From contig JAEPRB010000019.1 in assembly GCA_016758965.1 (NCBI GenBank), positions 186,001 to 250,000 on the forward strand: 64,000 bases of DNA, read 5' to 3'. The stretch is from Circinella minor (taxonomy: Eukaryota; Mucoromycota; Mucoromycetes; Mucorales; Lichtheimiaceae). Positions 37,534-49,975 of this stretch are shown piece after piece. The position numbers were made by a program, and so were the translations under genes. The notes under the pieces were generated by a model, which was not told the origin of the DNA, did no database searches, and saw nothing but the letters and a program-made list of their open reading frames with translations. Position 1 is the first letter of the stretch, and each line of letters begins with the position of its first letter.

Positions 37534-38885
37534 ATGCACCTGGCTTTCATAACTTTCATTTTGGACCGGTTGGGGCTTTATGGTGGGTGTGCTATTCCAA
37601 GTATCCTGTTTTACCTACTCACACGTAACGACACGACGGTGGGCCTAAAGCGACGACAATATAACAACGACCTGATTTTATGGTCGGTGATTGGACTTGA
37701 GTTGGCATTACCCATATTATACGATGGCAAGGGTGGTGATCAAATTGATTTTGCTGTCAATGCAACATTGGCAAACTTTTTAAGTTTTGGCATGGCTCAC
37801 TTTATTCGAGATCGAAATACAGCACCTGCTGGAACTATTATTGAACCTTTCTACAATGTACTATCTCGATGGAATAAACGAACAACGAACTCAAACAATG
37901 AACAAAAAATGGAATCCAAGAACGATGTTACCAAGCAACAGCAACAAGAGAAAGAATATGATATTGCTACTATGCGAAAAAATTCATTTCAATGGCTCTT
38001 ACAAGGTTGTTTCCAAGTTTTGCTTACAGTACCTTTCATGTCAGTATATGATGGATTCCTTAGAGTGTGCCAGGATCCACTCCATGAACCTTATATGCAA
38101 ACGTTTTTCAATGGTGGACCACAAAATATACCTCTAAAAATGTTATGGTATTATGCGAACACAGGTATTGCTCTTCTTGGTCATGTCGTTGTGTTTCCCA
38201 CTTTTGTCTTTCTTTGGTATGGTGTGGAGTTGACGTTTCGAGCGATTTTATTTCCAAGTAGTCTTCAATCAAGACACAGAGCGGCATATGACTTTGTGCA
38301 ACGCGACCCCTTATTTGACCGCCCTTGGTTGTCAACGAGTCTTCATGATTTATGGAGTAGGTAAGTACTGTTTTGTTATTATCTATGTTTTTGTATTATA
38401 TAAAATGTTTTTTTATTCAACTTCCCATTATATACATTAGACGATGGCATCAGATCTTTCGTTGGGCTTTTCAGGGACTTGTTTACGATCCAATCCGTGC
38501 CATGTTTCCGAAGAAAAAACAATTAGGTCGCGCTCTTGGCACATTAGGAGTGTTTTTAATATCAGGATTAATGCATGATTATATTCTAGCAGCAATGTTT
38601 GGATATAGCGAATTTTTAAGTCGTCCTGGGATTGCTTGGTTTCAAACCGTGTTCTTTTTATTACAAGGACTAGCAACAATTGTCTCAAGTCAAAACATTT
38701 TTCGCATTCATCCTGTACTTGGTGGTATTTTGACATGGATTTTTATACTTTATACTTGCCCTCTTTTTATCGAACCATACCTACGCATTGGTTTGCATCA
38801 CGATGCAACTATACCCGGATATCCACAATTCATGGATCCTTATCTTGTACCATTATGTCCATATGGACCCAAGATGGGGATTTAA
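37534..38885 (+). CDS. MBOAT acyltransferase, wax-synthase-like
   Basis: Multi-pass membrane O-acyltransferase of the MBOAT_2 / wax synthase-domain group, probably transferring acyl groups from acyl-CoA to an alcohol or sterol in the ER. Exons 37534-38360 and 38441-38885 give 423 aa. The intron falls inside the conserved SRRWHQIFRW block (residues about 274-283), joined as AG|A. The putative active-site His lies in ISGLMHDYIL near residue 318, within a hydrophobic helix as the family requires. A Gln/Asn-rich insert lies around residues 115-145. The acceptor cannot be told from sequence; ester (wax), diacylglycerol or secondary-metabolite acylation are all possible. Confidence 0.8.
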
Positions 38886-38961
38886 AAACAATATATGTAT
38901 ATGCACACACAAACTAATGGTTAATTTATAGATTTTACTAATATAATTCTGTTTGGTTAAT

Positions 38962-39004
<43 letters not shown>
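38962..39004. repeat. (ATA)n microsatellite
   Basis: About 14 units of TAA in the 3' flank of the acyltransferase gene, between convergent genes. Confidence 0.9.
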
Positions 39005-39007
<3 letters not shown>

Positions 39008-39145
39008 TAATACAACTTTTTTGTTTTTCTTTCTTTACTTAAAAAATATTATTGTATATTTAAAACGTCTAATGTAAAAAGAAATAAAAAACAAAGAGAG
39101 TTTATAATAGGGAAGGAATAACAAAGAAATGAACGGGAAAAATCA

Positions 39146-42100
39146 TTATATCATAACTCGAAGACCGGTAGCATTGGCACCAATTTGAGCAACTTGACAA
39201 ACAGTACACAATTTGCCTTCATTTTCAGGTTTGTATGAAGCATGACAGAATGGACAATCCATCTTGGGTGAACCCTTATAAATAGGTTCAAAGGTCAAAC
39301 TACAAACAGCAAAAGGATTATATTGATCATAATTCAATTCAATTTCATCATTCAAATTACGTTCACAAACGGATTGGATTTGACGTGCTTCATCTGCTAC
39401 GGCCTTTGGAGGAGCCAATTCAAGCAATCGACGCGAAAATTGGGATGCGGTACTAAAGTTTTTGAGTTTAAATGCTTGTTTGCTAGCTTGACGTAGTGCA
39501 AGTTGCAAATGAGGTGTTTGAAGTTGACAGTGTGTAAAGTAAGCTGCCATTTCGAGAGCGCGTTTGGGTTCGGAAGATGTCAATGTACGTCGGTTTTGCT
39601 CCAAGGTCAAACCAACAATATATTCGCGACAGATATCAATAAGTTGGGCTACTTCATCAGCATCGGCTTGGTTAGTGACCACGGTAAATAAAATGGATCG
39701 TAAGATCGATTTGAATTGTGTTTCTGCGGCGGCAAGACGCCCAGATGAGAATGCCTTGTAACCTGCTTGAAGTTGCGTGGAGACAATATTTTGGAAGTCG
39801 TAGACGATCGCTGGAAGACTTGCTCGTGAATTGGATTCTTCAGGATTACGACGTAAACAGAAAGATAGTGCAGGGCTGGAAGCCAGAGGTGACACGGAAA
39901 CACGCGATGCTTGATATATAGACAGGAAATAAGGTTTAAGGGGTTCAAAGTTGACAATACCGACTTGACGGTTCAAAGCTTGCATAGCACTCTCAAATGA
40001 ACCAGAAGCGATATGATCTGCTGCCAAAGGAGAATTTTGAGTCCAGACTTGACTTTCACTGGTACCAGGTGTTGGTGCGACAAATTCTGCTGTTTCTTGT
40101 GCTGCTGCTTGACTAATTTCTGCATCTAAGTCTGCCTTGATATCATCATCCAAATCCCAACCGCCACCTTCTTCATCACCGCCTAGTGCGTTCTCTGCTC
40201 CACCATCAAGGTCCAACAAATCACCACCACCGTTTGTTTTACCTGATGAGATACCAGGAATTCCAAAGTCATCATTATCATCGTCGCCCCATGCGCCAGA
40301 CGCTTCTTCAATATCGCCATCATCATAGCCAAACGATGGTGCAGCAACAGAATTAATTGCTCCATTTTGTTGATGTTCTTTGGCGAAAGCACCTTCGAAG
40401 AAACTCTTTGATACTGTTAATAATGGCCAGTTTGGATCTTCTAATTGAATAACTGGTTTTGGTGGTGTAGGTAAATCAGTTGATGATGTTGTTGCTGTTG
40501 GTAATTTAATATCTTCTTCGGATTTGCCTGCAGCAGCAAGAATGTTTTCAGCTTCTTCAGTAAGTCCACGCGATTTGGCGGTTAAGTATGCAAGAGGTAC
40601 TATTTTAAAATCGTATTGTTAGCCCAACATATCAAAAGCGCAGTTAACCATTAGCCATTTTTTGTTTGATAGAAATACATACGTTGATCTACATCCTTGA
40701 GCAAGCGTGTTCGTTCTTGATAATCACCCAAGTAAAGAGCGTTTTGGAATCGAGACATTGGGTCTCCACGCAGTTCAGCAATCTTGAGCATTTGACGTAA
40801 GTTCGTTTCGTTTCCGCTAGTAAGGTATAAGAACGAAAGAGCATCATAATCCTTGGTTCGCTGATATGCCATCTCTACCATCTACAGTAATGTACAAATT
40901 TAACATACTGGTATTACTCCATCTACATACATGCTTTCAGATTGTTCTGCCCTTTTTTCTTTACCTTATAGTTGCCTTGGCGCAAGGCTTCAGTACCAAG
41001 CTTCTTCCAAGATTCTGTCTTATCCAATGCTTGAGCAGTTTCTAACGCGATGTCCAAATTACCGCATTCCAAAGCAAGTTCAAAACGAGTTTGATGATCT
41101 TTAACAAAATGAAGAGCAATCTAAACACAGCAATCAAAACATATATGTTCGTCGGTAAAATGTAAATATAATAATTCTACAGTTTTTTTTTTTGCTTCCT
41201 TACCTCAGGATATCCCTTCTTTTGTAAATAACCAATGATGGCTTGACCAACCAAATTTGAGTTACGAATGATATGCAAGACTTCTTCATATTGCTTCTTA
41301 ACCAAGGCAAGCTTGAAGCGGTACTCAGTGGGATCGATCGTAATGCTTCGAGAGTTGCCATCACGATCCAAAATGAAAAGTGTTTTACCCTTGATACGAG
41401 TAAGATATACAGGTTGTTCCAAAGTACGAATAATACCATTATCACTATTATTGTTATTTTATTGTTTTTAAAAAAATTAGATACATAATTTAATACCAAA
41501 AACCGTTTTTTTTTTGTTTTGAAACTTTTACCCTTGAGAAAGTGCATATTTAATATGATTCAAAGTACAATAGATAAAGACACCGGAATCATCCCATGTA
41601 CCACTCTTAATACGGATAGTCTCATGGATTTGACATAACTGCTTCAAGTTCTTGTCAGCAAGTGTAATGGCTAATTACAAATAAAATAAAATATGGAATA
41701 TTTTGGGTTAATATAAATTATTATATGATTAATCGAGATTCTCTTTCTCTCTTTCTAATTTACGACTTACTGTGCTTGTTCAACAAAGCAACCATTGACA
41801 TATCTTGAGACCAAACAACATATTTTACAGATCCAACAGGTAATTCGCTAATAGTACGTCTTTGTTGAATATCATAAAGGATAATTGATGCGGCTGTAGA
41901 CAACAATAAACTATTAGCACCAGCATAAAAGATCTCAGTAGTAGGTGCTGGAGTCTTGAAGGATTTCGTTACAGTGTTGGTTAAATCACGGATTTGGATC
42001 TGTTGATTGACGGTATCCAAAACAGCAAATCTGTTTCTGGCAATAAAAAGAGCTGAATGTCCAGTCCCACGTTTCGATTCATCAGCAGGTTCCTTGAGAC

Positions 42101-43848
42101 TTCCAGATAAATTCTTTGGCAAAGGATAAAGTTCATACATGCCACCATCATGGGACTATATAGATAATATTTGCGTCATTAGTAGACTAGAGATATATAA
42201 ATACAAATAGAGTTGGTATAAATTTACACATACCGAGGTAACCAATACTGCACGTTCAGCAGGATTGTATGAAAGTGTGCGTGGGTTGACATATTGGGAA
42301 CCTAATTTGCGCACACTAAGGATTTCCTGATCTGCGCTGCTGGCCAGGTCATGAACATGGAGGATCTTGTCCTTGATGTAGTAAAGCTGGTTTTGATGTA
42401 CTTGATGTGCTGGGCGTTCGCGTTCGAGTTTGAATACAATCAAACCATTATCATGACCAGCTGCAAACAAATTAAGTTCAGGGTGAGCAGTGAGAGTCCA
42501 AAAACGATCGTGATCTCGACGGAAAGTAGCAATGGCTGTACGCTTTGCCATGTCCCAAACTCGAATCGTCTTGTCTTCACCATCCGAAAGCATGAGTTCA
42601 TGTCGTGGATGGAAAATAGCACTTGAAACATTGTTAAAATGACCACGACAACTATCAACTTCCCATGCCTTGGTTTCTAATAAAATGAGTACAAGAAACG
42701 TATAGAATTACTAAACATGTTCTCCCATTTCCTGCCAAATTATAATCCACAAAAGAATAAGTGCTGCTATTGCTTTCCTCAATTTAAACTTACCACTCAT
42801 ACGCCAGAGTTTGACTTGACGATCATCACCAGCTGATACAATCAGTGGCAATGTTGGATGGAATGAAGCCCAATTTACACCATGATCATGGCCTTCAAGT
42901 ACATATTTAACCATCACATCAGTTGATCCAAACAAGTCACTTTGTGGATTTTGTCTCGAAAATGGATCCTCAAATGTCATTGCTGTAGGTGCTTGGTTCT
43001 TTTTGCGCAAACCTGGTACCGCCCATAAAAATAATAATAATCACATTATATTAAAATAAGAATTTGGTTTTTATGATACTGTAGTTCGACACTTTCACAT
43101 TTCTTTTCATTCGTACCTGAAATATCCCATACGCGTACAGTTTGATCCATGGAAGCCGAAACAACGAGATCATTCTTGGGATGAAATTGTGCACACATGA
43201 CATAATGGTTGTGACCTGTCAAGATAGCAATACAGCTTCTAGATTGCCAGTTCCAAATACGGATAGTTTGATCGTCCGAGGCTGAAATGATCCAAGGATG
43301 TTCAGGATGGAAAAAGACAGTTCTGACATAATCCAAGTGACCACTCAATGTAAACAAGCAACGACGCGTTTTATAATTCCATACTTTAATCTTATAATCA
43401 TCGCCGCCCGAAACAAATAATGGCTGTGTGGGGTGAAACGCAATACCACGCACCGGTCCTATATAATCATTATTATAAAATGAGGTTATTATAGAATGAA
43501 TGAACCCCCCTTTGTTGAATATCAACATGACTATATATAAATGTATATATTTACCATCGTGTTCATCAAAGCGCTCCAATAATGTACCCATCCGATAATC
43601 CCATAGTTGAATTGAACCATTATGCAAAGAGGCTAAGATCCATGGTCTTTTAGGATGAAAAGCAATGCCTTTGACGCGATTGCTTTTTGATTCAAACTAA
43701 TATAAAACAAGTGGCCGAAAAAGATAAAAAAATAAAAAGGTAAATATAAAGTATTTTTCTGTATTTTTCATTCATTATATGAATATTCATCATTATTGGT
43801 GTTGCTGTGATAATATAGTTGTCATTGTACCTTGGTAAGCATCTGCAT
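39146..43848 (-). CDS. COP1: Coatomer subunit alpha (alpha-COP)
   Basis: Alpha subunit of the COPI coat, needed for Golgi-to-ER transport and binding of dilysine cargo. Eleven exons in transcript order: 43831-43848, 43555-43696, 43117-43458, 42794-43012, 42234-42676, 41771-42155, 41532-41670, 41204-41444, 40965-41120, 40683-40881, 39146-40599; 1245 aa, usual length for the family. The start reads [16 protein letters not shown], close to yeast Ret1. An N-terminal WD40 propeller follows (repeats such as [15 protein letters not shown] and [12 protein letters not shown]), then the second propeller and the COPI-C domain. An acidic Gly/Asp linker sits around residues 840-920. The end has two Cys pairs (CPFCHASY...CTVCQ), as in other alpha-COPs. 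All junctions keep frame. The first coding exon is just 18 nt. Confidence 0.95.
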
Positions 43849-44735
43849 CTCGAACGCACTATTTATACCATCAACACCAAATAAGAATACAAAATAAATG
43901 GAATCAGTTATAATAAAAACAATAAAATTTCGAGCAGATGAGTGTCATGAGTATAAATTACGTACCCAGGGTTTTATAAGAAAATAAAAATCTAGTGAAT
44001 GTAAAAAGCCCTGGTTGTTAGGCTCTTGTATATATATATATATATGAAAAAAGTAACGAGGAGTACAGAAAGAATGATTGGGAAAATAAGTCTATTATTC
44101 GGTTCATTTTCTCCTCCGCTGCCAACACATCTTCACGTTCCGATGATTATTTAGATTAAATTAGCTGGCTGTTATAAAAGTTAAGATTTTCGATAAGCAT
44201 GAAAAATCATGGGTGCTTATAGTAACTATGGCTACAATACACTTTTCAATATTTAATCGGTGTGCCAGTCTTTAAAAAAGGAAAACATTACAGTAACAAA
44301 TAATTAAATCATAAATAAATGGCTTCTAAGCTTTTCACTGGTATATAATGTGAGATTACACTGTACATTTTGATTGTGAAAAGTCCATTTATTTCCTTAT
44401 ATTTCTGGTCGCCAAGTTGCAAATGCAGTATATTTTCGTCAACGACGCACCAATTCATCACGCTATTTTCATAATAAAATTATCTCTCTCCCAAAATATT
44501 AACTACCTATTAAATCGGGTTCATCGTTAGTCGAATATATATATATACTATACAATTTCTACATGGGTGATGACCGGACTCGCGTAGAATTTCTCAGTAC
44601 GTAGCTCGATGGCTCCTGATGACTATACAACTAGTTGTGATTGAAGCATAAATGTATTTTGTGTAAAATCAGAAATAACAAAAAAGCCGGGTGACGATCG
44701 AAAATATTGTTGAGCGTGGCTTTTATACATCCAGT
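43849..44735. other. 5' region of coatomer gene, no other gene seen
   Basis: AT-rich, with a short TA repeat near 44030-44045. No coding signal. Confidence 0.4.
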
Positions 44736-45143
44736 ATGGTATGTAATATTGCATTGAAGAGGGATAAAAGATTGCAGAGATGTTGTAATCGTACCATTAT
44801 TAACTCACATGAACCTTTCATTATGTTTATATGTATAACGATCATATTTATCATAGAGTCTTCTACTTTATTATATTTCCTCCCCAATATTGTAATTTAT
44901 TTATCGTTTGTTCGATGGAAAAAGAAAAAAGAAAAATCAGTTTACCCAGAAAGAGGAGCAAGGATTATTAGCGATATTGCTGTATCGTCTGTATTAATGA
45001 TGCTTTTAACAATAACAGCATTTCTTCTTGGTTTTTTTTTACGATGTCACATGAGCTATTTCTTATATATCTGCCTGGGACCTGTAAGCACATTATGGTT
45101 CAACAATAAAATAGTATATAATCATCAAAACTGGAAGATATAG
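44736..45143 (+). CDS. Hypothetical membrane protein
   Basis: Open frame of 135 codons from the first ATG (an upstream in-frame GTG at 44691 is unlikely in a eukaryote). It predicts about three hydrophobic segments (FIMFICITIIFII, IAVSSVLMMLLTITAFLL and SYFLYICLG) separated by a basic loop (RWKKKKEK). Not recognised. No TATA box or introns support it, and AT-rich DNA readily gives hydrophobic frames, so it may be spurious. Confidence 0.3.
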   Translation: MVCNIALKRDKRLQRCCNRTIINSHEPFIMFICITIIFIIESSTLLYFLPNIVIYLSFVRWKKKKEKSVYPERGARIISDIAVSSVLMMLLTITAFLLGFFLRCHMSYFLYICLGPVSTLWFNNKIVYNHQNWKI

Positions 45144-45716
45144 AGTGAGTGACATTCTAATATATTTATTTTAGTGATATATAAGTGTAATTACTGTTAT
45201 TATTGCTATAAATTATAGAATACATCTGTATATAGCAAGGGATTATGAAGAAGAAATAATGGCATAGAAAAAACAAATAGAATAATTCCAAAACAAGTAA
45301 AATAGGAGAGACAGAAAGTAACAATAAAGAAGAAACGAATGAAGAAATGTTATAATAGTCAATAAGTAGAATGGTGGCTAAAATTTGATAGAGTAAAAAG
45401 CATACGTAATAGGAATAGTCATGAAAATAAAAAAAAACATACAAGCAAAAAGTTAATAATAAGAAATCATATGTTAACGACATAAATATCTAAATGATGA
45501 GCTTCAAAGATGTTATGTTGTTTGTTGAAAGATCAACCATCACAAATAATATTGCGAGAGAATAAAAAGTTGTTATTGTTTTATGTGTGGTGATGATGAT
45601 AAGATTTATGTCGAGTTATAGTAATATTAAATATCTTTTTTTATATTACTGTATTTGATAAGCAGTTGCTTCGAAAAGAGAAGTAAAAGCCGGTAGTAAC
45701 GTAAATGTAATTAGAT

Positions 45717-45925
45717 TCATTTAAGATATGGGCAACCAAATCGCTTATGACCGTACTTTCCGCACCAGGTACTATATAGATTATTTCATAAAGAAATATT
45801 AGTTATAAATATATATACAGTAATGGTTGGTAGTACTATCAGTTATAAATTGAAAAAGAGAATAGTATGTACCATTGGCCACCTTCAAGGTTCACAGGTT
45901 TAATAGTAACAGCTGAGGGAGGCAT
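45717..45925 (-). CDS. 35-aa zinc-knuckle microprotein
   Basis: Two exons in transcript order, 45873-45925 and 45717-45771, with a 101-nt GT-AG intron. The spliced product starts MPPSAVTIKPVNLEGGQ and continues CTWCGKYGHKRFGC then PYLK and a stop. That is a perfect Cys-x2-Cys-x4-His-x4-Cys zinc knuckle, the nucleic-acid-binding finger of Gag proteins and RNA-processing factors. The first Cys codon is split by the intron (TG|T), so only the spliced RNA encodes a complete finger. A TATAAAAG box sits about 50 bp upstream. Too short to be found by ORF length. It may be a genuine microprotein or a domesticated transposon fragment. Confidence 0.5.
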
Positions 45926-45973
45926 TAGTTTATTATTGTTGCTGCTTATCCAATAAACTTTATGTATTAAAAA

Positions 45974-45981
45974 CTTTTATA
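45974..45981 (-). promoter_or_regulatory. TATA box of zinc-knuckle microprotein
   Basis: TATAAAAG on the minus strand about 50-56 bp upstream of the 45925 start, the same word as before the 111-aa and 107-aa secreted protein genes. Confidence 0.4.
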
Positions 45982-48015
45982 ATTTAATAATAAAACTTTT
46001 GTATGAATACGTAGAAAGAAATTTTAGTCACTAAAATCCTAGACCTTTTATATATAAGTGTTTATAGTGTATATATATGCCTGGTACCTGAAAAAGACAA
46101 CGATGCATATACCTATAGAAACTGTGTACATAGCGTAAATGATGTAGCTTATCCATGAGGCCTTTCTCGTGGTGCCGTAAAAAATATTAAAAAAAAAGAG
46201 AACAAGGGGCAGGAATATCTAAAGGAAGTTCTTTATTTTACTGCATTAATTTAGAAGAAACCCTGTCCTCCAGGAGAAGGAAAGGAATACGTACTGTGTT
46301 TTTTTTTTTTGGGGGGGGGGGGTTTGAGGGGATAATCCAATCACCGGTCGGCGCTCTCATTATCAGGATGATATTGAAAAAAAGCACTAAATTTTTTTTT
46401 GAACCCATGATTTGAGATTGACATGTAAATATACTCCATTGAAAGATTTGCATCAGGGTAACTATACTCTATCACATTATTTAACAGTTACAATAGATTG
46501 TTCTTATTTTATCAATCATTCCGTTCTTTATATTCTTTACCATTTTCCCATTCATCAACAACATGATTGATGATGGGAAGATAAATAGATATCATAACTA
46601 TCACCACCTGTCCCACGAAAAACCGAACTACCAATTCTCGCATAATTAATTCTTATCAAATAGTTATGATTAAACGTTTTGTACATGCAAGGTAACTCAA
46701 CTCCTAAAATTTAATTTCTTCCTTCTGTACTTTCTTTCTAGTCTATAGGACAAAATGAAATTTTTCCCGCTGTTTTCTCATTGTAATAACCTTTTTTTAT
46801 TTATATACGTACTTTTTTATCGCTGTTCTTAGTTTGTATGTATGTGTGCGGCCACGTTATGCTTCTGGTAGTCGTTAGAGCCGAGTAGGATCTGTTCCTT
46901 TAAAGTGACAAGATATGATTTGCTCCTTTCTCAATCATAATTTTTGATCACCGGGAAACCAGCTTTTTCTTTTTTTTGTTAAAAATCTTATTTTTAACGG
47001 TAAACATATTTGTGGAATGCACAACACAATTAAAAAGTCAAGTGATTTTTTTTTTTTACCAACATTATTTTTCTTCCTACTGCTGTTATATTTCAAGGAC
47101 TTCACATCAATGGACTTTATTCTTTACTACATCAGGATATGATTATACAACAAAAGTCAACATTTACATATCTTCTAATGATTGTAAAAATAACATTATG
47201 ATTCTTCTCTTTTTACAATACAATAAAATCAGTTCAAAGTGAAAAAGTAGTTTTGGAGAAAAAGCATATTTTTTATACATCTTCCACCTCTCTCATTGAA
47301 ATGGTTATAATTACAAATTATATGTTCGTCCGAATATACTACGTATTAACCATACGTGCTTAAAAAAACATAATCACTATATTCATTTTTGTAAATACTG
47401 TAGATAATGTATCAAAGTTATTTAACAAGTCTACACGAGAATCATATAATAATACTCTTACGTATTTTTTTTTATTTTCATTGTTTTCTATTTGTTGTGT
47501 GATTGTTTAATACATTCATTTAATAGTATTAAAAATATTATTAAACATGTTCTTGAAAGGTAGACTCAGGCGGTACAGTTACTAAGCTACGTACTATATT
47601 GAATATTGATGTACATATACAGATAATTTTAAATATATACATAATATTCATAAAAGCAGGCAAATAATAGTAAAGAAGCTTTTTTTTTATTTAAAACAAG
47701 AAGATTGGTCCATAAAAATGCATTAAAATGGCGTCAATTAAAGTCTATTTTGACAGACTATTTAATATAACATTATATATGTAATAGCCATTATTATTAT
47801 CATACCTATGAAACTTACCTGCAGCATAAAATTTAATGAATTTTTTTTCTTGATTTTACATCACTCCGTTGAACAGGTAGATGATATTATATCTCTCTAT
47901 ACCTATAAAAACTCAACTGGGGATCCTACTTTCTAACGCACACTTGTATTTTAAGCTAGTTTTTAATAGAGGTCATATCTTTTCCCCTTTCGTATCATCA
48001 TCTTTATCATTTTTT
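45982..48015. other. Spacer, no gene seen
   Basis: About 2 kb, AT-rich. A run of 12 T followed by 12 G lies at 46299-46322. Open frames here are hydrophobic or low in complexity and unsupported. Confidence 0.4.
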
Positions 48016-48473
48016 TTATCGTGATCTTTTTTGTTTCTGTTTTTTCGCTGATATATCAGTGATAGGACTGTCAGTATTTTTAAGAGTAACACATTGACAT
48101 CCTTTTGCCAATTACAGTAGATGTTCTGCAGCATCAAGAATTTTGTTTTGTACACCATTCAAATTTTCTTCGGCGCTCTTTCTTCTTCTTTTTTTGTGAA
48201 TTTGTACACCTACAGGATTAAGGAGCCCAATTCAGAATCGTCATAAGAAGTAGTCTAGCACTTTTATCAGTTTTATTTACAAGTTAAAGCAGTAAACGAA
48301 TGAATAAGGATGTTAATACTACACATTTGATATATTTTTCTATTTAGCATACCTATAAATATATATAGTATTATTATTATCTTTCATTGGTCTCTATCTT
48401 TTTTTTTAAAAAAAAACAGGACAGCAGCAGTAGAGAAAAGTGCCAAAGCAATCCCTGAAAACGGGAAATGCAT
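48016..48473 (-). pseudogene. Possible decayed small secreted protein gene
   Basis: Pieces resembling the 111-aa secreted protein at 49.4-49.9 kb, in the same order and strand. First, an ATG at 48473 with a signal-peptide-like start (MHFPFSGIALALFSTAAVL, compare MRFSFSLIALVLISTTGVLG). Second, an exon at 48116-48209 containing VQIHKKRRRK (compare GGQIQKR). Third, an exon at 48016-48067 ending ITDISAKKQKQKRSR. The last two exons join in frame with GT-AG borders. The donor after the signal exon has been replaced by a T/A run and no in-frame splice was found. It is therefore either decayed or contains an exon I missed. A TATAAATA box lies at 48527-48534. Confidence 0.4.
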
Positions 48474-48526
48474 AATGGTGATACGTATCACATTAATATT
48501 ACAAATAACATGTAATCAAGATCAGT

Positions 48527-48534
48527 TATTTATA
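48527..48534 (-). promoter_or_regulatory. TATA-like box upstream of decayed secreted gene
   Basis: TATAAATA on the minus strand, 54-61 bp before the 48473 ATG, matching the spacing seen in the related genes. Confidence 0.35.
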
Positions 48535-49396
48535 AATGGTCAAGTTTTTCCTTTCTCATTATTCTTAAAAAAAAAAGCTATACTGAAATATAAGTACGTA
48601 AAGGTATAAATGTGCTCCTTTTTGATACAGTGATTATTACTATTAGTAATGCTCTACTATACTGTTTCTGCAACCAGAAAAAAAAAAGAAAAGTAAGAAG
48701 TAAAGAACCAAGAAATTTTAATGCATAAATACATTAAAATCTTGAACTTTTCGTCTCCTTATTACATTACTAATTTTTGTTCTTCTTAGAACATATTCTA
48801 TGCTCATACTTAAGGAGAAAGAAAAAAAAGACAAAACACCTGCATGTTTTGACATTGTATTTAAAGCATATCACAGTCAGCTATCACATCACCTTCTTAT
48901 TACATTATACTCTTATTTCGATCCAAGCATTTAAACGGTGGATAATTAAATTACCATCATCATCATCATCATCATCATAATTTCTCTTAATAAAATATAC
49001 GTAGCTCTTTTTTTTAGCACCATGCATAGTCATGTCAATTCAAACAATTAAATACATAACTCAGTTCTTAAGTATTATTACGTCTATACAATTTAACAAA
49101 CATTCTATATATTACGTAATAAAAGCATATATTTTCGTATTACTTTCTTTTATATATAAATATAAAATTATTGATATATTATATTCTTTACAGACACATA
49201 TACTGTCATTGCCACAAATTAAAATTACCATATTATTAGATATATAAATTATTACGTACGGGTTTTTATAGCAGAAAAATAAAACAATGTAAGCAAGGCA
49301 AATATTTATTTTAGAAAATAAAAAAGGATATATATAAATAGGATACTATAAACTAGATGGCTGTTATTTAATGGACTTTTCTAGTAATGAAATTGC
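48535..49396. other. Spacer, no gene seen
   Basis: AT-rich, with a short (CAT)n repeat at about 48955-48978. No gene recognised. Confidence 0.4.
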
Positions 49397-49905
49397 TTAA
49401 ACTTCTTTCTTTATTCCCTTAGTCGATATTTTTTTCGCGCCACCATGTTCACCTGGTTCGTCTTCATCAGGTTCCTCCTCATCAGGTTCCTCCTCATCAG
49501 GTTCCTCCTCATCAGGTTCCTCTTCATCGGGCTCATCATGGGCATCTTTGTTTCGCTTCTGTTTTGTTGTTATACTAGTCGCATCAGATTCTTTTTGTAA
49601 AAAAATTAGTATCTGTTAAGCACTAGAAGCCTCCGGTTAAATCTCACTAAGTTTTTGTTAAATACCTCTTTTTTGAATTTGTCCACCTGTACCTTCAACA
49701 GCGTTATTACCAAGTGATAAAGAAGAACTATCAGATTTACCTTCTAGACCTAAAATTGAATTATGGGCAAAATAATAATAGTAATAAGTGTGTTGCTTTT
49801 AAATATAGTTCTATTCATCAATAATCCATTATCACTATTAAACTTACCTAGAACGCCAGTAGTAGAAATGAGAACTAAAGCAATTAAAGAGAAAGAGAAA
49901 CGCAT
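49397..49905 (-). CDS. Small secreted protein with Lys-Arg site and acidic repeats
   Basis: Exons in transcript order 49848-49905, 49666-49749, 49397-49590 give 111 aa; every border is GT-AG and the frame closes. The signal peptide is MRFSFSLIALVLISTTGVLG, occupying the first exon. A neutral Ser/Asn/Gly segment ends in a Lys-Arg (QIQKR) at the second junction, a likely Kex2 cleavage site, and another Lys-Arg follows (KQKRNK). Then comes AHDEPDE and four to five copies of a PDEEE unit, ending in a short basic tail. Same architecture as the 107-aa protein at 55.3 kb. Unknown family; it could release an acidic peptide or serve as a wall polyanion. Confidence 0.65.
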
Positions 49906-49967
49906 CTTTATAGTTATGTAGCTGCTAGTTTTTTTTTTTTTTTTGTCAAAATATAAAAAAGGACCTG

Positions 49968-49975
49968 CTTTTATA
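49968..49975 (-). promoter_or_regulatory. TATA box of 111-aa secreted protein gene
   Basis: TATAAAAG on the minus strand about 63-70 bp upstream of the start codon. Confidence 0.5.

Noticed and set aside
45166..45483. 105-codon hydrophobic minus-strand frame
   Set aside because: Composition is what AT-rich DNA gives by chance (Phe, Leu, Tyr, Ile, Ser). No promoter, introns or family resemblance.
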